A stretch of DNA of 64,000 bases. It comes from Tetracentron sinense (lineage: Eukaryota; Streptophyta; Magnoliopsida; Trochodendrales; Trochodendraceae). Position numbers and translations under genes: made by a program. Of the stretch, positions 54,135-63,923 are shown in pieces. The stretch lies in NCBI GenBank assembly GCA_015143295.1, contig JABCRI010000150.1, positions 1 to 64,000 of the forward strand, in the 5' to 3' direction. Numbering within the stretch: position 1 is the stretch's first letter; each line of letters starts with the position of its first letter. The notes beneath the pieces are model-generated. The model saw nothing but the letters and a program-made list of their open reading frames with translations, made no database searches and was not told the DNA's origin.

Positions 54135-55210
54135 CTAAGATATAATCAATCTCTTCCTTTTTGTAAGGTATAGTGGTGGAGGAGGTGGTAATGATGATAG
54201 AGATTGGTCATGTATAGTGTCATGGTTGGATAATGAGTTAGGAGGTGAGACTTCTGGACCTTGAAAAGGCACAAGATCCTCCACATTGAATATTGGGCTA
54301 ATACCCATATCTGACGGAAGTTCTAGAATATACGTATTGGAACCAACACGCTTCAATACACTAAATGGACCAACACTGCAGACTTGTAACTTCTGCAACC
54401 CCTTGCGGGAATCGCTTAGGCCTAACCCGAATCATCACAAAATCACCCACCTGGAATTTCTTGTAAATACAATGTGAATCAACAACAAGTTTATATTTCT
54501 AATTATTCATGGTAATATGTTTCTTAATGTTAGCATGCAATTCATGAATATGATGTGTAAATGTGTTTGCAGACTCTGATAACCTATGTGTAGCTGACAT
54601 GAGAATGAGATCTATAAGTTTCTTAGGCTTATAACCATGTACTTCCTCGTATGGACTCGTGCCTAGGGTACTCTTGACACAATTATTACATGCAAACTTG
54701 GCCACAGGCAACACTAGATCTCACGTCCTAATGTGATCACCAATTAGACATTGTAACAAGTTACCCAAACTCCTATCGACAACTTCAATTTAGCCATCTG
54801 TGGGTGGTAGACAGATGAAAACTGAAGTCTGGTGCCCATTATGTGCCAAAGTGTCTTTAAGAAATAACTCGTGAACTTTACATCACTGTTAGACACTATG
54901 GGTTTTGGTATAGGCAACAGGGTAATTGCGGCTGGATGTCACACATGGTGGGAGCCTATATTTAGTAAATCTTCAGGAAATGTATCCTGATACTCTCTCA
55001 ACACGGGTTTCACCTCTTGTGAGTACTCATCACTAGGCTTAGAGGGGGTTTCTTTAGTAACAAGTGAAAAAATCATAGCCTCTTTTCTAGCCTTTTTTTC
55101 AAACTCTTTAGGACTGATGATGTGAATGACTATTGTTTTGGGTCCATTACTATTCTCACGGTCCTCATCACTAGCTCCGATGTTAGGCTCATGGTCTTCT
55201 TCCTCGAGAA
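54135..55210 (-). pseudogene. Ty3/gypsy pol remnant: RT stub fused to integrase end
   Basis: Read on the minus strand: SPKEFEKKARKEAMIFSLVT, then EVKPVLREYQDTFPEDL (the segment just before gypsy reverse transcriptase). It goes straight to SNSDVKFTSYFLKTLW, YHPQTDG, VDRSLGNLLQCL, KFACNNCVKSTLGTSPYEEV and the C-terminal VGPFSVLKRVGSNTYILELP with FNVEDLVPF. Reverse transcriptase, RNase H and the integrase N-terminus are deleted at about 54900-54940. Stops occur at several places. Confidence 0.82.
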
Positions 55211-55254
55211 GTAGGTTTTTGGTAGTTTTTATTTATTTATTATTATTATTATTA

Positions 55255-55370
55255 TTTATTAATTTTTTTAAAACCACACGGTGAGGGAGGGGGGTTGGGC
55301 AAAACCCCTACCTGTTTATTAGAATGCCAAATACATCAATGGGGGGGGGGGGGGGGGGACATGAAGCCTT
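55255..55370 (-). repeat. LINE/SINE-like 3' tail plus G homopolymer inside the gypsy remnant
   Basis: On the minus strand a run of C residues (G on plus, about 55341-55358) precedes AATAAACAGGTAGGGGTTTT and CCCAACCCCCCCTCC, then TTAAAAAAATTAATAAATAA with TAA repeats. This is the same tail as at 48.05 kb in opposite orientation. It lies in the middle of gypsy sequence. Confidence 0.5.
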
Positions 55371-55619
55371 AGCACTTGGTTTGATTACTCCCCTTGGAGT
55401 TCTCACCAACCGCTCATTTTTCCTTATCGAATCTAGCATTGGATGGAGTATTCGGTTGAACCTTAGGTGGTTGACTCCCAAAAATGGGTTTTACTTCCGA
55501 AGAAGTAGGTCAAGACTCGGGTTCATGGGAGTCAAAATGACTAATGACTTGCGGCTTCGGATACCACTTTTTGCACCATCTAGTAAGCGTGCTTAAGGGT
55601 GTTCACAATATGGGGGATT

Positions 55620-56418
55620 AACTCCCTTTGGAGCTTTGAACGAAGGCCCGTTCTAAATCTAGAAATGGTCTCTCTTACATTGCACCTCATCATGTATTCA
55701 TCGAATTTTGCAATGAAATCAGTTGCTAACATATTCCTTTGGCAAAGGGACTGTCATCGGTTCATTATCCTTTGTTGATAGGAGGGGAATATATTTGTTT
55801 CTAAGTTTCTCCTTCATCTCATCCCATTGAGCAATAGGATACTCGTCCACTCTCTCAATTTGCGCTCTACATTGGTCCAATATAGTTTGGCTTGGCCTAC
55901 TAATTTCATTTTTGCAAACCTAATTCGTCAACCCTTAGATATGTCATACAACTCAAAATAGTGGTCCATATTCAATAACCAGTCAACAAAGGTCTTTGGT
56001 CGAGTCGACCATCAAAGCTTGGGGCCTCAGATTTCATTGTTTTCATCAATCGATCATTGAGATCCTATGGATCCTGATAAACCTCATGAAGTTGTGGACC
56101 AACTCTTTCTCTACTGCGCATCGCGCCGACACCTTTATCTCTACCTCTATCATTGTCATGATTGAGGGAGGTCTCTATTGCTCCTAGACGGGTGTTGGTG
56201 GTTGTGATTGCGGTATTTCGTACCTCCATCTTGGCTTTCATGTTTGTTAGATGTTCGTTAAGGGTCTCTAGAAGTTTGGTCAACTGTGAGGACTCTATGT
56301 CGGACTGGTGATCACGACCACGACGCATGGGCATACACAAGGTGACTCTTGGGTGTCTTAATAGTGAATGCAAAGCAAACAATAATGATGGACTCCTAAA
56401 TCTAAATGCAAGACTCAC
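55620..56418 (-). pseudogene. Ty3/gypsy gag remnant
   Basis: The minus-strand translation contains RRGRDHQSDIESSQLTKLLE, TLNEHLTNMKAKMEVRN, APSFDGRLDPKTFVDWLLNM, DHYFELYD, FAKMKLVGQAKLYW and DFIAKFDEYMMRCNV. This is the gypsy gag core (FDG...F..WL...E.YFE, then KL...A..WW, then YE..F). At least three in-frame stops are present. It lies just inside the primer-binding site, as expected for gag. Confidence 0.82.
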
Positions 56419-56547
56419 TCTTTAAAGCTCAAATCTTAAGCTTTGATACCAAAGTTGATGTAGGTAATGACCTAAAATCTAATGTGCTGAGATCAAGACC
56501 TATAGAGAGGTTGGGGACTGGCGGCTGCCTTGGGGATGTAGGGAAAG

Positions 56548-56755
56548 TGATAAATATTTTAATCTCGATACCCAATCTCTTGGGTTCTCTTTGTATATAT
56601 AGAAACACTTACAAAACTTGAATTACTGTTGAGAAATAATAGGGATACAAAAATGAGATAAAGCTTATCTAAAGATAAGCATTATCAGGAGAGATTTGGG
56701 TGATAGGAGAGAGTCCTGGTGACTCTTGAGATTCTGTTACGAGAGAGCTCTAACA
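56548..56755 (-). repeat. 3' LTR of the young copia element
   Basis: It reads TGTTAGAGCTCTCG to ATTTATCA on the minus strand. It is the same as 59539-59746 except for one substitution. The internal hairpin AAGCTTATCTAAAGATAAGC lies near 56661. Confidence 0.95.
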
Positions 56756-56768
56756 CGCCCCTTCAAGT

Positions 56769-58850
56769 TCATGGTGGCTGAAGCATGAGCTTGTTTTTGA
56801 GATGATGAAATTGCCTCTTAGAAAGGCCCTTTGTAAGAATATCAGCTGTTTGATGAAGAGTTGAAACAAATAGGACGCGAATATCACCCATCATAACCCT
56901 TTCTCTAATAAAGTGATAGTCAATTTCAATGTGTTTGCTCCTAGCATGAAACACCGGGTTAGCTGCCATGTAAGTGGCACTAACATTATCACAATATAAG
57001 AGAGAGGGTGTCGATAAAAAAATTCCAAGGTCTTTGAGAACTGAACGAATCCATAAGATTTCGGCAGTAGAAATAGCTAGGGCACGATACTCCGCTTCAG
57101 CTGAGGACCGTGAGACAGTTGGTTGTTTCTTGGATACCCACGAGATGAGGTTGGACCCAAGGTAGACACAGTATCCACTTGTTGATCGTCGATCATCAGG
57201 GTTACCAGCCCAATCAGCATCCGAATATGCTGAAATTTGGAATGATGAGCTGGGTTGGAGAAAAAGACCTTGCCCGAGGGTCCCTTTGATATAGCGCAAG
57301 ATACGCTTGGCTGCCACAAAATGGATGTCTGTTGGGCAATGCATAAATAGAGACACATGATGGACCGCAAAGGCGATGTCTGGCCTTGTGATGGTTAGGT
57401 ATTGTAAGGCACCAACCAATTGACGATAGACTGAGGGCTCATCCAAAACAGTACCTTGATGAATAGAAAGCTTGGATCCAGTGGGTGCCGGAGTAGAGCA
57501 AGGTTTGGCACTAGTTAACCCAAATTTCTTAAGGAGGTCCAAAGCATACTTTGATTGCATAAGAGAGAGACCGCCGTCCTTAAATGAAGCTTCAATACTA
57601 AGAAAAAAATGAAGGCGACCAAGGTCCTTCATCTCAAAAGCTTGCCCTAAACGGGAGATGGACTTTTGAATGGACGATGAGTTGTTCCCTGTGAGAATGA
57701 TGTCATCAACATATAGTAAGAGAATCATGGTGCCGTGAGAAGAGTGAAGGATGAACATCGAGGTATCCACCTTACTAGGACGAAACCCAAGCTCAACAAT
57801 GTATGAACTGAATTTATGATACCAAGCGCGAGGGGCCTGTTTGAGTCCATATAGGGCCTTGTGCAATTGACATACATGATGTGGGTGATCATTATCCAAA
57901 AATCCAGGTGGTTGACACATATAAACTTCCTCCTGTAGATCGCCATTTAGGAAGGCATTTTTGACATCTAGCTGACGAATACTCCATTGCTTAGTGAGAG
58001 CAAGTGAGAGAACAATACGAATGGTCGATGGTTTGACAACCGGACTGAAGGTTTCGTCATAGTCGAGTCCTGCAAGTTGGGTGAAGCCCTTGGCGACTAA
58101 ACGAGCTTTATAACGTTCAATACGGCCATTAGCATGCTGCTTGATTCGAAATATCCATTTGCAGCCGACCACATTCATTTTAGGAGTATAAGGAATTAAG
58201 GACCATGTCTTGTTGCGAACCAAGGCATTGAATTCCTCCACCATTGCAGCCTTCCACTTGATATCTTTAATTGCCTTAGAGTAACATGATGGTGGTTCTG
58301 GAATGGAGGATATAGCTGAAGTAAGTGCTCGGGGAATTAAATGTCGAGATGCAAAATAGGTCTTGGGTGGGCAAGGTAAAGTGCCATCCTTAGAGCGAGT
58401 GACCATAGGATGGATAATTGCATCAGCAGAAGTTGGTGGAGCCAAGGGAGGAAGATTATGGTCAACTATAGGAGGAATGGCAGGTGCTTGGTTGGGTGCA
58501 TTAGAGTTCACATCGGTTGAGGAAAAATCCAAGGGAATTGGTTCAGGTGGTCCCGAAACGCTAGCAGGGGCCTTGGACGATGATGGTGGATCGAGAATGG
58601 ACCCTTCAATAAGAGGTAGCCGATGCAAAGGAACTGGAGGTGGCCATGGGGACTCCATTGCTGCTGGTCCACATGGAGTAGTGGCAATCTGATCAACTTG
58701 GAGAGGGATGACATGTAGATGGTGCTGGGCAAATGGTAGAGCAGTAATACCTGAATGCAATGGAGGAGAAACCTGCTCACAATTGATGTTGATAGACTGC
58801 TGAAATGGGAAGGTATTCTCATCAAATATAACATGTCGGGAGAGGTACAC
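56769..58850 (-). CDS. copia reverse transcriptase-RNase H polyprotein, open frame
   Basis: A 693-codon uninterrupted frame that remains open upstream to about 58.95 kb; the GTG at 58850 is not a real start. Upstream codons give SKSARCIFIGYCTSHKGYRC, then YLSRHVIFDENTFPF: the copia integrase tail. After a proline-rich linker come the reverse transcriptase blocks WKAAMVEEFNALVRNKTWSL, RYKARLVAKGFTQ, DYDETFSPVVK, QLDVKNAFLNGDL, ALYGLKQAPRAWYHKF and the catalytic LLLYVDDIILTGNN. RNase H follows: YSDADWAGNPDDRRSTSGYC, RSSAEAEYRALA, DNVSATYMAANPVFHARSKH and FIRERV. It ends HLKNKLMLQPP just before the purine tract. All hallmark residues are present, so this part could be active if expressed. Protease and the integrase core are absent. 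Confidence 0.9.
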   Translation of the reverse strand: MYLSRHVIFDENTFPFQQSININCEQVSPPLHSGITALPFAQHHLHVIPLQVDQIATTPCGPAAMESPWPPPVPLHRLPLIEGSILDPPSSSKAPASVSGPPEPIPLDFSSTDVNSNAPNQAPAIPPIVDHNLPPLAPPTSADAIIHPMVTRSKDGTLPCPPKTYFASRHLIPRALTSAISSIPEPPSCYSKAIKDIKWKAAMVEEFNALVRNKTWSLIPYTPKMNVVGCKWIFRIKQHANGRIERYKARLVAKGFTQLAGLDYDETFSPVVKPSTIRIVLSLALTKQWSIRQLDVKNAFLNGDLQEEVYMCQPPGFLDNDHPHHVCQLHKALYGLKQAPRAWYHKFSSYIVELGFRPSKVDTSMFILHSSHGTMILLLYVDDIILTGNNSSSIQKSISRLGQAFEMKDLGRLHFFLSIEASFKDGGLSLMQSKYALDLLKKFGLTSAKPCSTPAPTGSKLSIHQGTVLDEPSVYRQLVGALQYLTITRPDIAFAVHHVSLFMHCPTDIHFVAAKRILRYIKGTLGQGLFLQPSSSFQISAYSDADWAGNPDDRRSTSGYCVYLGSNLISWVSKKQPTVSRSSAEAEYRALAISTAEILWIRSVLKDLGIFLSTPSLLYCDNVSATYMAANPVFHARSKHIEIDYHFIRERVMMGDIRVLFVSTLHQTADILTKGLSKRQFHHLKNKLMLQPP

Positions 58851-58933
58851 ACGACCACTAAGAGGATCAAGGCAACGATATCCTTTGTGAGAAGTGCAGT
58901 AACCGATAAAAATGCAGCGAGCGGATTTCGAAC

Positions 58934-59503
58934 TCAGTTTATCGTGGCGATAGGGATGGGCTCTACACGATTGACAATGGCAGTGATGAAGGACTCGTAG
59001 TCCGAAGAGAGGCCATGTAATGTGTGGTGAACAAGATCATCTTCAGAGACTCCTTGTTGGATTGCAGCAAGAGAATCTGACAGATTCTTAATGCTGAGTA
59101 GAAACTCAGATATAGTAGCTGTGCCTTTCTTAATATTCTGGAGCGTACCTCTAAGGTGCATGGACTGAGCTCTGGATGACTGAGCAAAAGTGGTTTCAAG
59201 TGCTTTCCAGACTGCCTGGCAGGTGCTCAATCCGATCGTGTGGGAGAAGACACTGGGCGAGAGAGTTGCATTGATGCAACTGAGGATATACTGATCCACT
59301 TTTCGCCACTTATGATAGGCTGGATTAGCCTTATCGTCAATCAATGGAGGAGGTGATGGGATGCTTCCATCAACATAGCCATACAGGTCTTGAGAAATGA
59401 GAATGGGCGTCAGTTGACTTTGCCACATCAAAAAATTTGATCCATCAAGCTTGATGGAAACAAATTGATTGAGGTTGGAAATGGTGAGAGATGGTGACGC
59501 CAT
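58934..59503 (-). CDS. copia gag, truncated at C-terminus
   Basis: The start chosen is the ATG at 59503 (MASPSLTISNLNQFVSIKLD); the frame is also open further upstream into the LTR. The protein has the N-terminal copia gag domain (KLDGSNFLMWQSQLTPIL, LSTCQAVWKALETTF, HLRGTLQNIKKGTATISEFL, HTLHGLSSDYESFITAIVNR). It lacks the RNA-binding zinc knuckle. Near 58950 the sequence switches to integrase-tail sequence (YRHDKLSSKSARC) in another frame, and gag stops at 58934. An internal deletion therefore joined gag to integrase out of frame. Confidence 0.85.
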   Translation of the reverse strand: MASPSLTISNLNQFVSIKLDGSNFLMWQSQLTPILISQDLYGYVDGSIPSPPPLIDDKANPAYHKWRKVDQYILSCINATLSPSVFSHTIGLSTCQAVWKALETTFAQSSRAQSMHLRGTLQNIKKGTATISEFLLSIKNLSDSLAAIQQGVSEDDLVHHTLHGLSSDYESFITAIVNRVEPIPIATIN

Positions 59504-59538
59504 TGATGTTGAAGTATCTGTAGAGGGCTCTGATACCA

Positions 59539-59746
59539 TGATAAATATTTTAATCTCGATACCCAATCTCTTGGGTTCTCTTTGTATATATAGAAACACT
59601 TACAAAACTTGAATTACTGTTGAGAAATAATAGGGATACAAAAATGAGATAAAGCTTATCTAAAGATAAGCATTATTAGGAGAGATTTGGGTGATAGGAG
59701 AGAGTCCTGGTGACTCTTGAGATTCTGTTACGAGAGAGCTCTAACA
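59539..59746 (-). repeat. 5' LTR of the young copia element
   Basis: It is identical to 56548-56755 except for one base near 59674. It contains GTATATATAGAAACAC and related TA-rich sequence that could serve as the promoter, and is followed on the minus strand by the primer-binding site. Confidence 0.95.
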
Positions 59747-59751
59747 GAAAG

Positions 59752-60009
59752 GTCTAGGGTTTGGTCAAATATGGTTTCTTGCAAGGGAAATCAAATATCT
59801 AGGGTTTGATTGATTAGAGTTTCAATGAAACAGAAAATCAAATAGAAGAATAAAGAAAGATCAAGAAAATACCTTAGACCTTTGGGAATCACTCCCATGG
59901 CATCACACCAAGAATCCTTTGGGAATCACTCCTATGGCATCACACCAAATCTAATCACTGGAGAATGCTCAAAAGCACTTTATTTCATTCATAAAATTCA
60001 TCAACTAAA
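59752..60009 (-). repeat. Right gypsy LTR segment between two insertions
   Basis: It continues the LTR interrupted at 56547: GGTCTAGGGTTTGGTCAAAT, then GGGAATCACTCCCATGGCAT and ATTCATCAACTAAA. It matches 53361-53610 of the left LTR with scattered differences. Confidence 0.85.
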
Positions 60010-63000
60010 TGAATTTTATCTAGATGAATAGTGGCGATAGGACAGATAGAGTGAGTGTAATGTGTTCAACTATTGTGGAAAATTTAGTGCTGCAAACTGG
60101 GGGAGTAAGGCATACACATCCCAATGAGGATGCAATACTAGGCTAAGACCTTGCCCAGTGATGGGTATTAGTGATCTTACACAGATTGTCACAAAACCTG
60201 AGTCAGTAATCCTGACCATATCCCTGATATTCCAGTTGGGGCTTACGATGGGGCACCCAGAGGGCCGGTTCAGTCGGGTCCTGAGGAGGTATCAAATTGG
60301 GTGGTGCACCAGATGGAGGGGCTGAGTAAGCTTTTGGGGCTCTCCATAGTAGGGCATGAGAAGGGGGCTAGGTCTTTGTTCCAGCGAATAAAAAGGAGAG
60401 GATTCAGTTAGGGGGTTATTCTTCACCTAAGTTTGCTTCAATGCAGAGAGGCGCCTCAACCATGGAGTTGAGGCGGCTTGAGTGTAGTGTCAAATTATGA
60501 TAGACCGAGCCATAGGGGGTGTCTTGTAGCCCTAGGACCAGTCGGGAGCACAGAGTTGCCTGATGTTAGATCTTTCCATCCTATCTTGGAACATAAGGGG
60601 GTTGGGTCAATCAGAGAAACGAGTGGCAGTCAAACACTTAGTGAAAACAAAGAGACCATCCATTTTTTGTATCCAAGAGACAAAACTAGAATCCATTCAA
60701 AATTTCCACCTCCGTGATATTTGGGGTGTTGAAGCCCTAAGTTGGCTACATACATTGTCTTTAGGTGCTTCAGGGGGTATTCTTTCAAATATCTAGGGTC
60801 CGATTCAGGGAGCACAGTTCACCTGGGCTCATTCAACATCTATTGTGAGAGCTAGATTCTTATTGAACCTTGATTAGGAGAGTCATTTTCCGAATCTCAA
60901 TCAATCATCCCTTCCAAGGCCCATCTCCGACCATGTCCCTATTGTGTTAGAGTCTAGGTGGTTCAAAGGAGGCTCTTCACCGCTTCGTTTTGAAAACATG
61001 TGGCTTAAGGATGAGGAATTAAGGATCCTGTGGCCGAGGTTTGGAGCGTCGCGGGGGGGCAGCTAACACACGGTTTGGTCTTAAACTTAAAACTCTTAAA
61101 GCAAGGCTGAAGGCTTAGAATAAGGAGGTGTTTGGGAATATACAGATGAGACTAGCAGGGCTTCTTAGGGAGATTGAGATGGTGGATGGTAAAGCCGAAT
61201 CTAGAGACCTATCACAGGCTGAAATTCGAGCTCACGAGGCTAAGAAATTAGAATACATGTCTATGCTGAGATTAAAAGAGATTAGTTGGAAGCAAAAGGC
61301 TAAAACTAGGTGGCTCAAAGAAGGGGATCGTAATACCAAATTCTTTCATTGAATGACCAATTTTCCTAGGAAAAGGAACTTTATATCAGAGTTAAGGGTG
61401 ACAGGAGTGTGGAAGGATGGGACCAGTGAGATTGAGGAGAGTGTAGTCTTCTACTACAAGGAGTTGTATTGTGAGGAGGAAAGTTGGTGTCTGAGTCTGG
61501 ATGGTCTCCATTTTGAACCGGGGATAAGGCTCCCGGGCCTGATGGGTTCACTATGGAGTTCTATAGGGCATGTTGGGAGATTGTGGGGAGTGATTTTATG
61601 GAGGTGATGACTGAATTATACGGGGCACTTCGATAAAGTGCTCAATAGCACATTTGTGGTGCTCATTCCAAAAAAGGAGGGTGCTGTCGACCTGTGAGAC
61701 TTTCACCCAATTAGCCTTGTGGGTAGCATTTATAAAATTCTATCGAAATTCTTGGCAGCCCGCCTCCAAAAAATGATAGCCTCCATCATCTCCCCACAAC
61801 AGGGAGCGTTTGTGGGAGGCAGACAGATTCTGGATGGGGTTCAGGTAGCCAACGAGTGTATAGATGCGCGTATTAGATCCAAGTCTCTTAGTATCCTCTG
61901 CAAACTCGACATGGAGAAAGTATATGATCATGTTAACTGGGGGTTCTTAGACTATATTCTTCACCGAATGAGTTTCGGTTTTAAGTGGAGGCAGTCGATC
62001 CGAATGAGTATTTCCTCCGTTTTATTCTCCATTATTCTTAATGGTAGTTCGGTGGGGTACTTTCCTAGTTCCAGGGGTTTGAGGCAGGGTGATCCGCTCT
62101 CGCCGTTTCTCTTCGTGATTGTCTCGAAAGCCTTGAGTAAAATGTTGTCTAGGGCAGACGGGTCAGTGTTCCAGGGTTTCTCGGTTGGCCAAGATCAATT
62201 GCGCATTTCCCATCTACAATTTGCGGATTATACTTTGATCTTCTACAAAGCATCGAGCAGTCATCTCCTGAACTTCAGGTGTCTTCTTAGATGCTTCGAA
62301 GCGGTGTCTGGCCTACGGGTGAATCTAGCCAAGTCTGAGATCGTGAGTGTAGGTGAAGTCGTAGATATAGATCAGCTTCTAGCTTGCTTGGGATGTAGAG
62401 TGGGAATCCTTCCTTCAGTGTACTTGGGTCTGCCGTTAGGGTAGGGTTCAAGGTTAAAGCGGTTTGGGCACCTGTGTTAGATCGGTTTGCGAAACGACTA
62501 GTAGGTTGAAAGTCTCACATCTTATCTATAGGGGGGAAATTAACTCTCATCCTTAGTACACTCAGTAGCATCCCGACGTTATATATGTCTGCCCTAACCA
62601 TTCCTAAGTCAGTTGCCGCTTCTCTTGAGAGAATGTAGCAGGAGTTCCTTTGGAACGATCGGGTTGATACATTCAAATATCACCTAGTAGCATGGAACCA
62701 ATGTTGCCACCCCAAGGAAGATGGTGGACTAAATCTAAAATCCTTGGCCCAAGTTAACAAGGCTTTGTTGGGACAATGGATTTGGAGATTTGGGGCAGAG
62801 AGAGAGAGAGCTTATGGCGTTCGGTGATAGTGGCTAAGTACAGGGAGACTTCGTGTTGGGTCCCTAGAAGAGTGCGTGGTTCGCATGGCTTGGGGTTTTG
62901 GAAGGGTATCATGGCGTGTGCTAGCTTGGTGGTACCTAGATTTAGGTTTAGGGTGGGGTCAGGTTCCGAGGTGAGATTTTAGAAGGATGTGTGGTGTGGA

Positions 63001-63923
63001 GATACTAGGCTCCAGGATGACTTTGGACATATCTTTCCATTAGCCACAGACAGGGAAGCATTAGTGGGGGAGTACTTTGAGAGTCAGGGTGAGGGGGTAG
63101 TGTGGTGACCGAAGTTAAGGCGAGATTTAAATGATTGGGAAATCGTGGATGTGTTGAGGCTCTTGACACGTATCAGCTCTTCGTCCCTATGCTCTGAGAA
63201 TAGAGATTGTAGGGTTTGGTCTGGAAGCAACAATGGTCGTTTCTCAGTAAATCACTACTACAATCACTTCTCCCTTGGGTCCGTTTCCTCATCGAACTGT
63301 GTGGAATCCAGGGATTCCTTCTAAGGTTCCTTTCTTCCTTTGGAATGCGGCACTGAATAAAATCCTTACATGCAATCACTTATAACATAGAAGGTGGAGG
63401 ATGGCTAACAAGTGCTACTTGTGCCTCCAAGCGGAAGTCTGTGGACCATCTGCTCTTGCACTATCCGATTGTATTTAGTATTTGGGGACATTTCCTTTTC
63501 TGCATGGGGGCGTACTGGGTCTTTCCCTACTCCTTTCATACATTCTTATCTTGTTGGCCTTCGATCAGTGGGGCGGGTGCTCGTGAGGCACTTTGGTCTG
63601 TCCTCCCTGGGGCTATATCATGGGTAATAAAGAAATAGAGAAATCTCATAGTCTTTGAGGATATTGCTTCCTCCTCATCCCGCATATGTGCTCGTATCCG
63701 TTTGGTTGCTTTGGAATGGGCAAAGATTTGAAACAATGCGGAAGAGTTGAGGGCAGTGATGGATTGTCATTAGTTAGTCCGAAGTAGTCGGGCTAGGGGG
63801 TTTGTTGTAGGTTCTCTCGTTGCTGGCTTTTGAGTTTATGTACTTGTAACTCTGGCCTCTCTTTCTTCTTGTATTTGCTCCGCTTTTATTTCTAATATAT
63901 GGCTTGATTATCGATATAAAAAA
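60010..63923 (+). mobile_element. 5'-truncated L1-type LINE inside the gypsy LTR
   Basis: A plus-strand LINE of 3.9 kb. The sequence ATCAACTAAA occurs at both ends (60000-60009 and 63924-63933), a 10-bp target duplication. A short A-run (63918-63924) ends the element. The 5' part (60010-60560) is the end of an ORF1-like region and linker (VGAYDGAPRGPVQSGPEEVS is visible), so ORF1 is mostly missing. ORF2 follows with endonuclease, reverse transcriptase and zinc-binding regions, carrying many stops. Confidence 0.9.
60563..63640 (+). pseudogene. LINE ORF2 (endonuclease-reverse transcriptase), multiply broken
   Basis: The endonuclease domain begins DLSILSWNIRGLGQSEKRVA with FCIQETKLES and SDHVPIVL (60566-60950). 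The linker has WKQKAKTRWLKEGDRNTKFF (61290-61350). Reverse transcriptase lies at about 61540-62450: PGPDGFTMEFYRACWEIVG, FHPISLVGSIYKILSKFLA, QGAFVGGRQILDGV, CKLDMEKVYDHVNW, SRGLRQGDPLSPFLFVIVSK and ISHLQFADYTLIF. The catalytic FADD reads FADY, so polymerase activity would be lost. A zinc-binding remnant is near 63400-63480 (CYLC...HLLLHYP). There are stops at about 60795, 61351 and 62443, among others, and an apparent deletion near 61520. Confidence 0.88.

Larger units (their letters stand above)
56548..59746 (-). mobile_element. Young Ty1/copia deletion derivative with near-identical LTRs
   Basis: Two 208-bp LTRs (56548-56755 and 59539-59746) differ at one position by eye (CATTATCAGG versus CATTATTAGG). 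A perfect 5-bp target duplication, GAAAG, flanks them (56543-56547 and 59747-59751). On the minus strand the primer-binding site TGGTATCAGAGC directly follows the 5' LTR (59538-59527), and a purine tract AAGGGGCG precedes the 3' LTR. The coding part is an intact gag N-terminal ORF joined to the integrase C-terminal tail, reverse transcriptase and RNase H. The end of gag, protease and the integrase core are missing. It inserted into the right LTR of the gypsy element. Confidence 0.95.

Noticed and set aside
58363..58692. Plus-strand glycine-rich open frame
   Set aside because: Antisense shadow of the proline-rich linker in the copia polyprotein.
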